From: an uncultured Pseudovibrio sp.
GTDB lineage: Bacteria; Pseudomonadota; Alphaproteobacteria; Rhizobiales; Stappiaceae
Assembly (NCBI GenBank): GCA_947496145.1
Contig: CANMBS010000002.1
Location: 211,542 to 275,541 of the forward strand
DNA length: 64,000 nt
Direction: 5' to 3'
Position numbers and translations under genes: made by a program
The notes under the pieces: generated by a model
Seen by the model: the letters and a program-made list of their open reading frames with translations, nothing else
The model's database searches: none
Told to the model about the DNA's origin: nothing
Part shown: in pieces, positions 55,923 through 64,000 of the stretch
Layout of the letters: each line of letters opens with the position of its first letter
Numbering within the stretch: position 1 is the first letter of the stretch

Positions 55923-57230
55923 ATGACAGTGATTATCACGCAAAATACACCGCAACGGTTTCACGCCAAACAACCAGCTCAAACCGATATTTTAATCATA
56001 GGTGGTGGCATTATTGGGGTTTGCACGGCCTATTATCTTGCGAAGAAGGGGGTGAGTGTTGTCCTTTGCGAAAAAGGGCGTATTGCTGGAGAGCAGTCCA
56101 GTCGTAACTGGGGGTGGATCCGTCAGCAAGGCCGGGATGAACCCGAGGTTCCGCTGTCCATCGAGGCACGCCAACTCTGGAGGCAACTGGTTGAAGAGAC
56201 AGGTGAAGATCTGGGCTATCAAACCACGGGCGTTTACTATCTTGCCGAAAAGCAAGAGGATCTGGAAAATTTTGAGAGTTTCGTAAAGCTCGCCAGAAAA
56301 TACGAGCTGGATACCTGCATGATCTCAAAAGCGCAGGTTTACGAAGATGTAAAGGGCCAACCCGGACGCTGGATTGGCGGCATGTATACGGCAAGCGACG
56401 GACGTATCGAACCCGGTCAGGCGACAGTAAGTATTGCGAAAGCGGCTGAACGCCTCGGTGCGGTGATCTGCGAAAACAATGCAGTACGCACACTTGTGAA
56501 ATCAGGCGGACAAGTGACGGGCGTTGTGACTGAGCACGGTGAAATCAAAGCAGAGCAGGTGGTGCTGGCTGGTGGGGCGTGGTCAGCTCTGTTTGCATCA
56601 AATGCAGGCATCAGGCTCCCGCTCTTATCTGTTGAGCTAACCATCGCAGCAACACAAACGGTTCCAGATGTTTTCTCTGCCAATGCCTCGGACAACACAT
56701 TCGCACTACGCCGAAGGCAGGACGGCGGCTACACAATTGCACTTAAAAACCGGCAAACCCACCATCTGGGATTAGACAGCTTTCGTTTTCTGAAAGAATG
56801 GTTGCCCAATATGCTGGAAAATCTGAAGGGAACCAGAGTAAAGCCATGTGCACCGCAAAACTATCCCGATCACTGGCGGCAAAAACGTCGCTGGTCAGGA
56901 GACGAGCAAAGTCCGTTTGAAGCCATGCGCGTTCTCGAAACGATACCTGAGCAGAGACAAGTTGCCGCATTGGAAACAGCTTTTGCTGATCGCTTCCCTC
57001 AACTTAAAGGAACGAAGCTGCAAAGCGCATGGGGGGGAATGATTGATGCGATGCCTGACTTTTTGCCTGTCATCGACTGCGCCTCCGGGCATGAAAACCT
57101 TCATATTGTAACCGGCTTTTCAGGGCATGGTTTCGGCATAGGCCCGAGTGTTGGCCGCCTTCTGGCTGATGTGATGACTGGAAAGGAAGCCGGACATGAT
57201 CTTTCAGAGTTTGCATTAAATCGTTTCTGA
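55923..57230 (+). CDS. FAD-dependent amine/amino-acid oxidoreductase (DAO family), copy 2
   Basis: A 435-residue flavoprotein with the same architecture as copy 1: DILIIGGGIIGVCTAYYLAKKGV near 22-44, SSRNWGWIRQQGRDEPE, and GFSGHGFGIGPSVGR near the C-terminus. Differences are spread over the length, so the duplication is old. ATG at 55923 follows a weak site; 105 bases separate the two copies. The retained pair suggests two related substrates, or one broadened, but neither is known. Confidence 0.88.
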   Translation: MTVIITQNTPQRFHAKQPAQTDILIIGGGIIGVCTAYYLAKKGVSVVLCEKGRIAGEQSSRNWGWIRQQGRDEPEVPLSIEARQLWRQLVEETGEDLGYQTTGVYYLAEKQEDLENFESFVKLARKYELDTCMISKAQVYEDVKGQPGRWIGGMYTASDGRIEPGQATVSIAKAAERLGAVICENNAVRTLVKSGGQVTGVVTEHGEIKAEQVVLAGGAWSALFASNAGIRLPLLSVELTIAATQTVPDVFSANASDNTFALRRRQDGGYTIALKNRQTHHLGLDSFRFLKEWLPNMLENLKGTRVKPCAPQNYPDHWRQKRRWSGDEQSPFEAMRVLETIPEQRQVAALETAFADRFPQLKGTKLQSAWGGMIDAMPDFLPVIDCASGHENLHIVTGFSGHGFGIGPSVGRLLADVMTGKEAGHDLSEFALNRF

Positions 57231-57300
57231 GAGGAAGAAGACTTGAGCCTTAGCAATATGACACCCGAGAAATGCTCAAGCCACTAAGAAGGGGAGGGGC

Positions 57301-57321
57301 GTACCGACGGGTACTCTTTTT
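57301..57321 (+). terminator. Possible small terminator before ilvD
   Basis: GTACC/GGTAC (57301-57314) followed by TCTTTTT. The stem is only five base pairs. An inverted repeat CTTGAGC/GCTCAAG (57242-57279) lies just upstream. Confidence 0.35.
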
Positions 57322-57421
57322 CTCTCCAGTAGTGTAAGCTGAAGAAAAGTTGCCCAATAGGCTCTGTAGAATGGCTAAGCGGCAGCACCTGGAAAACAAA
57401 TTCGCCAGATTGAGGTTTTCA

Positions 57422-59269
57422 ATGCCAAACTATCGCTCACGCACATCCACGCACGGTCGCAATATGGCAGGGGCCAGAGGTCTGTGGCGTGCAACCGGTG
57501 TTAAAGAAGGTGATTTCGGTAAGCCAATTATTGCCGTTGTCAATTCCTTTACACAGTTCGTACCCGGCCACGTGCATTTGAAGGACCTTGGCCAACTGGT
57601 TGCAACTGAAGTTGAAAAAGCTGGTGGCATCGCAAAAGAGTTCAACACCATTGCGGTGGATGACGGTATCGCAATGGGTCATGACGGGATGCTTTACTCG
57701 CTACCATCCCGTGAACTCATTGCTGACTCAGTGGAATACATGGTAAACGCACACTGTGCTGATGCCATGGTTTGTATTTCCAACTGCGATAAGATCACCC
57801 CGGGCATGCTGATGGCGTCTTTGCGCCTTAACATTCCAACTGTGTTTGTCTCCGGCGGGCCAATGGAAGCAGGCAAGGTAACACTTGCGAACGGCGAAAA
57901 ACGCAAAGTTGATCTTGTCGACGCAATGATTGCAGCAGCTGATGACGCCGTCTCTGACAGTGACGTTGAAAGCATCGAGCGCAGCGCATGCCCAACCTGT
58001 GGCTCCTGCTCCGGCATGTTTACCGCCAACTCCATGAACTGCCTGACCGAAGCGCTGGGCCTCTCCCTGCCGGGCAACGGCTCCACATTGGCAACCCATG
58101 CAGACCGTAAGCGCCTGTTTGTTGAGGCAGGTCATCTGATTGTGGACCTTGCAAAGCGTTATTATGAGCAAGATGATGAAGGCGCTCTGCCGCGTAACAT
58201 TGCAAACTTCAAAGCATTTGAAAACGCGATGACTATGGACATCGCCATGGGCGGTTCCACCAATACCGTTCTGCATCTGCTCGCAGCGGCGCAGGAAGGT
58301 GAAGTCGACTTCACCATGGACGACATCGACCGCCTGTCCCGTCAGGTGCCGGTCCTTTGTAAAGTGGCTCCATCTGTAGCCAACGTGCATATGGAAGATG
58401 TACACCGTGCAGGCGGCATCCTCGGTATTCTTGGGGAGCTGGACCGCGCAGGTCTGATCGATACTTCCGCGAAGTCTGTCCACGCAAAAGATCTGGCAGA
58501 AGCGCTGGAGCGCTGGGACATCAAACGCACTGACAGCGCAAGCGTTCGCGAGTTCTTCTCAGCAGCTCCGGGCGGTGTTCCAACGCAGGTTGCCTTCTCC
58601 CAAAGCTCACGGTACGCCGAAGGCGTTGATGATGATCGTGAAGGCGGCGTTATCCGCTCCAGAGAACATGCCTATTCTCAGGATGGCGGTCTGGCTGTTC
58701 TCTTCGGTAACCTTGCTGAAGATGGCTGTATCGTAAAAACCGCAGGCGTAGACGAGAGCATCCTCAAATTCTCCGGTCCGGCGCGCATCTTTGAATCTCA
58801 AGATTCAGCCGTAAGCGCAATCCTGACCGGAAAGGTGCAAGAGGGTGACATCGTTCTCATCCGCTACGAAGGACCTCGCGGTGGTCCGGGCATGCAGGAA
58901 ATGCTGTACCCGACCAGTTACCTCAAATCCAAAGGCCTTGGCAAAGCCTGTGCGCTGGTCACTGACGGTCGTTTCTCCGGTGGTTCTTCAGGCTTGTCTA
59001 TCGGTCACGTCTCTCCAGAAGCAGCAGAAGGTGGGAACATCGGCCTGCTGGAAGAAGGTGATATGATCGATATCGATATTCCAAACCGCAAGATCGAAAT
59101 GCGCGTGTCTGATGAAGACCTCGCTTCCCGCCGTGCGGCAATGGAAGCCAAAGGCAAGGACGCATGGAAGCCTGCTGAAAAGCGCACACGTAAGGTCTCA
59201 ACTGCCCTGAAAGCCTACGCTGCCATGACTACCAGCGCCGCTAAAGGTGCTGTTCGTAAAGTGGACTGA
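57422..59269 (+). CDS. ilvD: Dihydroxy-acid dehydratase IlvD
   Basis: A 615-residue iron-sulfur dehydratase of branched-chain amino acid and pantothenate synthesis. Cluster cysteines lie in [13 protein letters not shown] (C122) and [11 protein letters not shown] (C196); [14 protein letters not shown] near the C-terminus carries the catalytic serine. Length equals E. coli IlvD. ATG 57422 is chosen (GAGG six bases upstream); the frame extends 24 codons to 57350, but that part is not conserved. Closed by a strong terminator. Confidence 0.95.
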   Translation: MPNYRSRTSTHGRNMAGARGLWRATGVKEGDFGKPIIAVVNSFTQFVPGHVHLKDLGQLVATEVEKAGGIAKEFNTIAVDDGIAMGHDGMLYSLPSRELIADSVEYMVNAHCADAMVCISNCDKITPGMLMASLRLNIPTVFVSGGPMEAGKVTLANGEKRKVDLVDAMIAAADDAVSDSDVESIERSACPTCGSCSGMFTANSMNCLTEALGLSLPGNGSTLATHADRKRLFVEAGHLIVDLAKRYYEQDDEGALPRNIANFKAFENAMTMDIAMGGSTNTVLHLLAAAQEGEVDFTMDDIDRLSRQVPVLCKVAPSVANVHMEDVHRAGGILGILGELDRAGLIDTSAKSVHAKDLAEALERWDIKRTDSASVREFFSAAPGGVPTQVAFSQSSRYAEGVDDDREGGVIRSREHAYSQDGGLAVLFGNLAEDGCIVKTAGVDESILKFSGPARIFESQDSAVSAILTGKVQEGDIVLIRYEGPRGGPGMQEMLYPTSYLKSKGLGKACALVTDGRFSGGSSGLSIGHVSPEAAEGGNIGLLEEGDMIDIDIPNRKIEMRVSDEDLASRRAAMEAKGKDAWKPAEKRTRKVSTALKAYAAMTTSAAKGAVRKVD

Positions 59270-59292
59270 GACCACAAACTATAAATGATGAG

Positions 59293-59327
59293 AAAGCCCC
59301 GTAGAGTTTGCCTCTGCGGGGCTTTTT
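59293..59327 (+). terminator. Rho-independent terminator of ilvD
   Basis: AAAGCCCCG-T-AGAG (59293-59306) pairs with CTCT-G-CGGGGCTTT (59312-59325), a 14-bp stem with one G-T pair, followed by more T. It lies 24 bases after the stop. Confidence 0.92.
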
Positions 59328-59477
59328 ACTTTCTGGAAGGGTTACTTTTCTCAAATCAGATTACTCGAAAAGTGTGGCAGCTGGTTTTCTGAGGTTTTAC
59401 CGTAGAAATGCGTTTTGCGTGCATTTTGACTTTAGTTCCCTAGTCTATTTTTATATGTAAAAAATACGGAGCGAAAA

Positions 59478-60329
59478 ATGCCGGATAGTGATCAAAACGC
59501 CCGTGAAATTGAAGAGCTGAAACGAGAAAATGAAAAGCTTTCAGAACAACTAAGTAGTGTTAAGGAAAGTCATGTCAAACTGCGGCACAAGATTGAAATT
59601 TTCAAGTATGTTGGTATCGGAGTACTGCTCTTTTTGACAGGTGTTGTGTCTCACGAGAGTCTTTATAATATCAAAAAAAGAGTTGTGACACATTATGAAA
59701 CAACTACCAAGAGTGCTTTTGATGAGTTGGTCAAAGAAACAAAAGACGAAGCAAAGAGAGAAATAGAGAAACTGAGGACGGAAACAGAGAGTGACTTTGC
59801 AAGCCTCAAATTGAAAGCCAAGGAGCAATTTACAAAACTCGCTTCGGCTATAACGGAAAGTGAGCGTGAGTTGGGTAAATTCAAAGCTGGCTTCCAGCAA
59901 CTCTGGAACCAGACACAAAGCGAGTTTCTGACTTTCAGAAATCACAGTGAAGCTTTGCTTCTGAATGCGGTGCAGGATCACGATGCAATCAAAGAAAAAC
60001 GTGAGACCATAGAGCAACAGACACACTCTTTCATCCAGATGGGAACAGCTTCTTGCAACAGGTATGGCTGGCAGGCAAAGCAAGGCTGGACGACCATGTG
60101 CACGGTCAAAGTGAATTTAGAAAAGCCAATTTCGTATGAATATAACGTTCTGCTCTCTTTTAGCCTGCTTGACCACAGCGCTCAGTCTGAAGGCAAGTCA
60201 AGCATTCGTGCAAGAGTTGTTGGACGTGACGAAGATGGTTTTTCTGTTGTTTTTCAGGCAGCGAAGAAAAGCCTGATCGATAATGCCGAAGTGTCCTGGG
60301 TGACCATCCCAACTAGCATTTCTCATTAA
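59478..60329 (+). CDS. Membrane-anchored coiled-coil protein with possible H-type lectin domain
   Basis: A 283-residue protein. A charged coiled coil (about 8-40), one membrane segment (IFKYVGIGVLLFLTGVVS, about 41-58), a second long Lys/Glu-rich coiled coil (about 75-185), then a C-terminal beta domain of about 90 residues. The latter contains LLSFSLLDHSA, RIRARVV-like SSIRARVVGRDEDGFSVVF and NAEVSWVTIP, the strand pattern of H-type lectin domains, so it may bind sugars outside the cell membrane. The lectin call rests on pattern only. Its codon use and A-rich composition look different from the neighbouring ilvD. Confidence 0.65.
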   Translation: MPDSDQNAREIEELKRENEKLSEQLSSVKESHVKLRHKIEIFKYVGIGVLLFLTGVVSHESLYNIKKRVVTHYETTTKSAFDELVKETKDEAKREIEKLRTETESDFASLKLKAKEQFTKLASAITESERELGKFKAGFQQLWNQTQSEFLTFRNHSEALLLNAVQDHDAIKEKRETIEQQTHSFIQMGTASCNRYGWQAKQGWTTMCTVKVNLEKPISYEYNVLLSFSLLDHSAQSEGKSSIRARVVGRDEDGFSVVFQAAKKSLIDNAEVSWVTIPTSISH

Positions 60330-60448
60330 GATACGCTGATTATCCAAGTCCAGTTGATGCTACATGTTAAAAAGTTAGCACAATAACTATCAGTCATCTG
60401 CTATTCCTTTATGTTTTGATAAGCTGCAAAAAGCTGAAGGAGGTGGTA

Positions 60449-60910
60449 ATGATTGAGCCTGTGGTCAAAATGATCAATGTGAAGTGCTCTCCAGAAATGG
60501 CATTTCGTGTTTTTACCCACGATTTGAACAAATGGTGGCCTACTCATACCCATTCCGTCACCGCGTTAAACGGCGGCCCGTTACCAGATGTATTTTGTGA
60601 GCATCAGGAAGGCGGAAAACTCTATGAAATGGCCAGAGACGGAACTCGCCACGACTGGGGGACCATCAAACTCTACCAACCACCCAAGGCCCTTTCGATC
60701 CTCTGGCATATCAATAATCCCGAAACTATGGCTACTTGTGTGGACGTGACTTTCGAGCCAGACGGAGAAGGGACGAAGGTCGTACTGAGCCATCATGATT
60801 GGGACAAACTGGGCGAAATCGGAGGCACAATGCGCGAAGGCTATAACAAAGGCTGGGTAAGCGTGTTTGAGGAGCGTTTTAAGGATGCTTGTGATGCGGG
60901 AGTTGACTGA
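60449..60910 (+). CDS. SRPBCC (AHSA1/START-like) domain protein
   Basis: A 153-residue single-domain protein of the Bet v1-like superfamily, with VKMINVKCSPEMAFRVFTHDLNKWWP at the start and WGTIKLYQPPKALSILWH and TKVVLSHHDWDKLG later, the usual hydrophobic-pocket fold. Such proteins bind small hydrophobic ligands or act as chaperone activators; the role here is unknown. ATG 60449 has a perfect AAGGAGGT five bases upstream. Confidence 0.82.
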   Translation: MIEPVVKMINVKCSPEMAFRVFTHDLNKWWPTHTHSVTALNGGPLPDVFCEHQEGGKLYEMARDGTRHDWGTIKLYQPPKALSILWHINNPETMATCVDVTFEPDGEGTKVVLSHHDWDKLGEIGGTMREGYNKGWVSVFEERFKDACDAGVD

Positions 60911-61102
60911 ATGACTAAGAGCACAACGTTGTTAACCGATGATAAGTAAGGAAAAGAGTTTCACGTAAATCTTGATAAAAGCTACAAGTCAACCTGACAT
61001 GAGAAGTAGGCTTGAAGCTGATTGCCTGCCTTCTAATTTGGCCATACGCTTAAGAGCCTTGATCTTGTCAACTAAGCTATCCTGGGCATACCTTGGCGAG
61101 GA

Positions 61103-61927
61103 TTACCCCCGCCAGTTCAACAGTACCTTCTCAGCCTTGCCAATCAGCCAGCTTACACATAGCCCCAAAATCGACAGCATTGCCACGCCAACGATCAGTT
61201 GGTCAGTCGCAAACAGCGATCCAGCCGTCAACACATACGCACCAATACCATATTCCGCGCCGATCATCTCTGCTGCCACAAGCAGGATAATCGCGATGCT
61301 GGCAGAAATGCGTGCGCCAGAGAGGATTGCAGGCAGCGCACCCGGTAAGATGATTTTACGCAGGATAGAAAACCAGCTCAGGCCGAAGGATTGTCCCATG
61401 CGGATCAATCCGCGCTCAATATTGTCAACGCCGCCATAAGTTGCGATCACGGTGGGAAAGAAAGTTCCAAACAAAATGGTTGCCACTTTTGACCCTTCGC
61501 CAATGCCAAACCAGATTACGAAGAGTGGCAGGAGCGCAATCTTAGGGATGGGAAAGAATGCGGCGGTAAGAGGCAAAAGACTGGAACGGGCCAGCGATGA
61601 CAGTCCAATGAGGACACCGACCACGATCCCAAGCGCGGTCCCCACACTCCAGCCCAATACCAAACGATGCAAACTTGCACTTACATGCGCCCAAAGCAGA
61701 CCGGATTGATAAAGATCGATTAGGGCAGATAAAGCTTCAGAGGGCGCAGGCAGAACCAGATTACTGATGATGCCATTGCGCGAACCAAACTCCCAAAACA
61801 GGACCAGCCCCAAAAAGACGAGCGGGGCAACAAAACGGATTGGGCGAGGTTTGAACCCACCACCACGAAACGGAACCTTTTTGCGTGCCTCCGGGCTGGT
61901 CCTTTTGGTTGGTGCCTGATCAGCCAT
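61103..61927 (-). CDS. ABC transporter permease, nitrate/sulfonate/taurine type
   Basis: A 274-residue inner-membrane permease with six segments and the EAA loop GLIRMGQSFGLSWFSILRKIILPGALPAI. Family members (SsuC/TauC/NrtB) import sulfonates, taurine, nitrate or pyrimidine precursors. ATG 61927 overlaps the ATPase stop (ATGGCTGA) and has AGGGAG upstream. Last gene of a three-gene minus-strand operon. Confidence 0.9.
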   Translation of the reverse strand: MADQAPTKRTSPEARKKVPFRGGGFKPRPIRFVAPLVFLGLVLFWEFGSRNGIISNLVLPAPSEALSALIDLYQSGLLWAHVSASLHRLVLGWSVGTALGIVVGVLIGLSSLARSSLLPLTAAFFPIPKIALLPLFVIWFGIGEGSKVATILFGTFFPTVIATYGGVDNIERGLIRMGQSFGLSWFSILRKIILPGALPAILSGARISASIAIILLVAAEMIGAEYGIGAYVLTAGSLFATDQLIVGVAMLSILGLCVSWLIGKAEKVLLNWRG

Positions 61928-62687
61928 CTGCAAGCTCCCTGTCTGCGGCAAGGGCTTCTTCCCGCATCATCTGCCAGAGTTGCTGTTGCACGCCTTCAAG
62001 CTCAGAAGAGCGATTACGCCGCTCTTCTAATGGCATGTTTATGTCGATGACATCACGTACCTGACCCGGACGGCGGGAAAGAACGATAACTTTGTGTCCA
62101 AGGCGCACTGCCTCAGCAAGGTTATGGGTCACATAACACGCCGAAAACCGCTCGCGGGCCCATAGGTCAACCAGATCATCCATCAAGAGTTCACGGGTCT
62201 GACTGTCCAATGCAGAAAGCGGCTCATCCATCAGCAAAAAAGCAGGGCGGACCGCCAAAGCGCGTGCAATGGCGACACGTTGCTTCATACCGCCAGAAAG
62301 CTGCCGGGGAAGGGCGTCACGAAACTCAGAAAGATTGGTACGCGCCAGAACATCTCCAATAATGGCGTTTGCGTCAGACTTTGACAGCCTGTGATCCTCC
62401 AGCACTAAAGAGATGTTGCCAGCCACAGACCGCCATGGCAACAGAGCAAACTCCTGAAAGATATAGGTAAGAGGGTTAAGGCATCTCGTCGGCACTTCAC
62501 CGGCAATATATGCTGCTCCGGAATTTGGCTCTTCAAGCCCTCCCATAAGGCGCAAAAGCGTGGATTTACCGCAACCAGAGGGGCCAATGATCACAGCAAT
62601 TTCTCCCTGCTCAAATGTCAGATTGATATCGCTCAGAACTGGCACTGAACCATAAGCATGAGAGAGATTTTCAATGGAGATCTGCAT
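61920..62687 (-). CDS. ABC transporter ATP-binding protein, nitrate/sulfonate/taurine type
   Basis: A 255-residue ATPase with Walker A GPSGCGKST, Q-loop YIFQEFALLPW, signature LSGGMKQR and Walker B FLLMDEPLSALD. ATG 62687 is chosen at the conserved N-terminus MQISIENLSHAYGS; the frame can be extended to TTG 62735. Second gene of the importer operon. Confidence 0.9.
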   Translation of the reverse strand: MQISIENLSHAYGSVPVLSDINLTFEQGEIAVIIGPSGCGKSTLLRLMGGLEEPNSGAAYIAGEVPTRCLNPLTYIFQEFALLPWRSVAGNISLVLEDHRLSKSDANAIIGDVLARTNLSEFRDALPRQLSGGMKQRVAIARALAVRPAFLLMDEPLSALDSQTRELLMDDLVDLWARERFSACYVTHNLAEAVRLGHKVIVLSRRPGQVRDVIDINMPLEERRNRSSELEGVQQQLWQMMREEALAADRELADG

Positions 62688-62749
62688 ATGATCCAGCCGG
62701 ATTAAGGGAAGGTATTGCCCGCATGGCGCAGGCAATGCATGTAGTCATC

Positions 62750-63769
62750 CTAAAAGGTTTCAACGAACCTCGTATCGACCAGCTTGTCCATCGTCACGCC
62801 AGTTGGAACCAGTTTTTCACTTTTAAACCAGTCGAGCTGGTCAGCAACGCTTGCCATATTCAAAGCGGCTCCTTCGTTCAGGCGCATCGCACCATTGCGA
62901 ATGCTTGGAGCAGCCTTTTCATAAGGACGATCTGCATAAACGTACTTGTGAATGAGCTTTACCATGTCTTCAGCAGCGGCTTCACCTGCGGTCTTGTCCA
63001 CCAAAGCAGCGTTAAAATCCGCTGCGCCTTTGGAGTAGGCACCAAGGAAGGTCTTCACCAGTTCAGGATTGTCCGTGGTATTCTTGGTGGAAGTGAATAT
63101 AGTGGTCACCTGATAGTCAGGCACATACTCAGAGACTCTGCCAATAAGCTCCACCTGAGGCGACTTGGCAAGACCTTTCGCGATGTGTGGCACAATAGAC
63201 CAGGCATCAATCTGCCCACTTTTCAGCGCTCCAATTACAGCGCCAACTTTTTGCAGCGGGCGGACCTTGATCTGCTTGCGATCAATCCCTTCCTTATCGG
63301 CAATCTTATGGGCCATATAATGGAAAGAAGAACCAGCAGTTGTAACGCCAAAGCTATGCTCTGCAAGGTCAGCAGGTGACTTCAGTCCTGCGTCAAATGC
63401 GGCTTTGGAGGCAAGGATCATTTGCCCGTCAATGCCGTCTTCTTCCTGAAGAGCGCCGCCAATTACTTTGATCGCGCCCTTGTCCGCAAGGCTGATCAGA
63501 CCGCCGGAAATTGCAGTCAGACCGAAGTCCACGTCACCAGAAGCAATGGCAAGTGCCATTGGTTGTGCGGCCTGAAAAAACTTAAATTCAACGTCCAGAC
63601 CCGCCTGTGTAAAGTAACCCTTTTCAAAAGCAACAAAGTTAGCTGCATGAGATGTAAAGCGCAGAGCTGCAACTGTAATTTTTTCGGCTGCTGTTGCAGT
63701 TGTTGCAAAAGCGCCTGCCAAAATTGCAGCTCCCATCAAAGCACTGCTTAAAATACGGCGTACTTTCAT
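62750..63769 (-). CDS. ABC transporter periplasmic substrate-binding protein, nitrate/sulfonate type
   Basis: A 339-residue secreted protein of the NMT1/SsuA-like fold. Signal sequence RRILSSALMGAAILAGAFATTATAA is cut near TATA|AEK; TVAALRFTSHAANFVAFEKGYF and the GDVDFGLTAISG segment follow the family pattern. ATG 63769 with GGAGAAG upstream is chosen. First gene of the operon with the ATPase and permease. The ligand could be a sulfonate, nitrate or pyrimidine; it cannot be told from the sequence. Confidence 0.9.
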   Translation of the reverse strand: MKVRRILSSALMGAAILAGAFATTATAAEKITVAALRFTSHAANFVAFEKGYFTQAGLDVEFKFFQAAQPMALAIASGDVDFGLTAISGGLISLADKGAIKVIGGALQEEDGIDGQMILASKAAFDAGLKSPADLAEHSFGVTTAGSSFHYMAHKIADKEGIDRKQIKVRPLQKVGAVIGALKSGQIDAWSIVPHIAKGLAKSPQVELIGRVSEYVPDYQVTTIFTSTKNTTDNPELVKTFLGAYSKGAADFNAALVDKTAGEAAAEDMVKLIHKYVYADRPYEKAAPSIRNGAMRLNEGAALNMASVADQLDWFKSEKLVPTGVTMDKLVDTRFVETF

Positions 63770-63891
63770 CTTTTCTTCTCCAAGACGCTGGCTCATCAAA
63801 ATACAGCAGCTCAATCAATTTCGCAAATTTAAGCCTTTTATTGCAAACCAACCCAATGCAGTCTTGCAATATGCTCAATGTCATTAGCCTA

Positions 63892-64000
63892 GGGTCAGGA
63901 CCCATTGATTTTTGGTGTTTTGTCTGATTCACTTCAGCCAAATTGGAGCTTTGATGTGAGTGATTTATTCTGGCTAACTGAACCTCAGATGGAGCGCCTG
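63892..64000 (+). mobile_element. Left end of an IS5-type insertion sequence, truncated by the window
   Basis: The start of a transposase frame is preceded by a short leader beginning around GGGTCAGGACCC (63892-63903), possibly the terminal inverted repeat, with TA just before it. The right end is outside the window, so the boundary and target duplication cannot be checked. Confidence 0.6.
63956..64000 (+). CDS. IS5-family transposase, N-terminal start only
   Basis: GTG 63956, with GGAG eight bases upstream, opens a frame reading VSDLFWLTEPQMERL to the window edge. This N-terminus (SDLFWLT..QM.RL) is the usual opening of IS5-family (IS427-type) transposases common in alphaproteobacteria. Only 15 codons are visible, so intactness is unknown. 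Confidence 0.7.
   Translation, partial: MSDLFWLTEPQMERL

Overview
The window reads as an alphaproteobacterial chromosome, most like marine Hyphomicrobiales of the Stappiaceae/Pseudovibrio type. This is inferred from gene content and order: a gene-transfer-agent tail module, a ccmIEFH block followed by degP, a two-component pair, glnE, a PleC-like kinase and pepN, and the typical motifs of these families. Nothing here names the species. Several genes appear to start at TTG or GTG.

Left part (1-29.4 kb): the end of a GTA/prophage tail cluster (tape measure C-terminus, DUF2460 distal tail, DUF2163 hub, NlpC/P60 peptidase, TIM-barrel megatron). Then a small periplasmic PepSY-like protein with an OmpR-type regulator and kinase, a lipoprotein, an unrecognised 488-aa protein, the cytochrome c maturation genes ccmI, ccmE, ccmF and ccmH, an alpha/beta hydrolase, a DegP protease, a second two-component pair, glnE and, facing it across a bidirectional terminator, pleC and pepN. 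Between degP and the second regulator is a run of five different perfect hairpins ending in a strong terminator.

Middle (29.7-41.4 kb): a CaiB/BaiF CoA-transferase, a membrane class III adenylate cyclase, and a peptide-type ABC transporter (double ATPase, binding protein, two permeases). The transporter operon is split by an rtcB-prfH pair, an RNA-ligase/release-factor module for repair of damaged ribosomes. Its leader carries a possible 17-codon ORF, a hairpin and a 12-base match to the 3' end of 16S rRNA.

Right-middle (41.4-53.4 kb): an envelope-glycan locus. A methyltransferase and, on the minus strand, four glycosyltransferases and a NodB-like deacetylase in an almost fully overlapping operon lie opposite a plus-strand operon. 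The latter holds an ABC-exporter-like protein with broken ATPase motifs and duplicated segments, a lone cyclic-nucleotide-binding domain, a metallo-beta-lactamase hydrolase and an adenylate cyclase. This combination looks like a glycan assembly/export system with a private cAMP circuit and is the best candidate for an undescribed system.

Right end (53.5-64 kb): a short-chain dehydrogenase, two tandem FAD oxidoreductases, ilvD, a membrane-anchored coiled-coil protein with a possible H-type lectin domain, an SRPBCC protein, a nitrate/sulfonate-type ABC importer on the minus strand, and the left end of an IS5-type insertion sequence cut by the window edge. No tRNA, rRNA or CRISPR array was seen.
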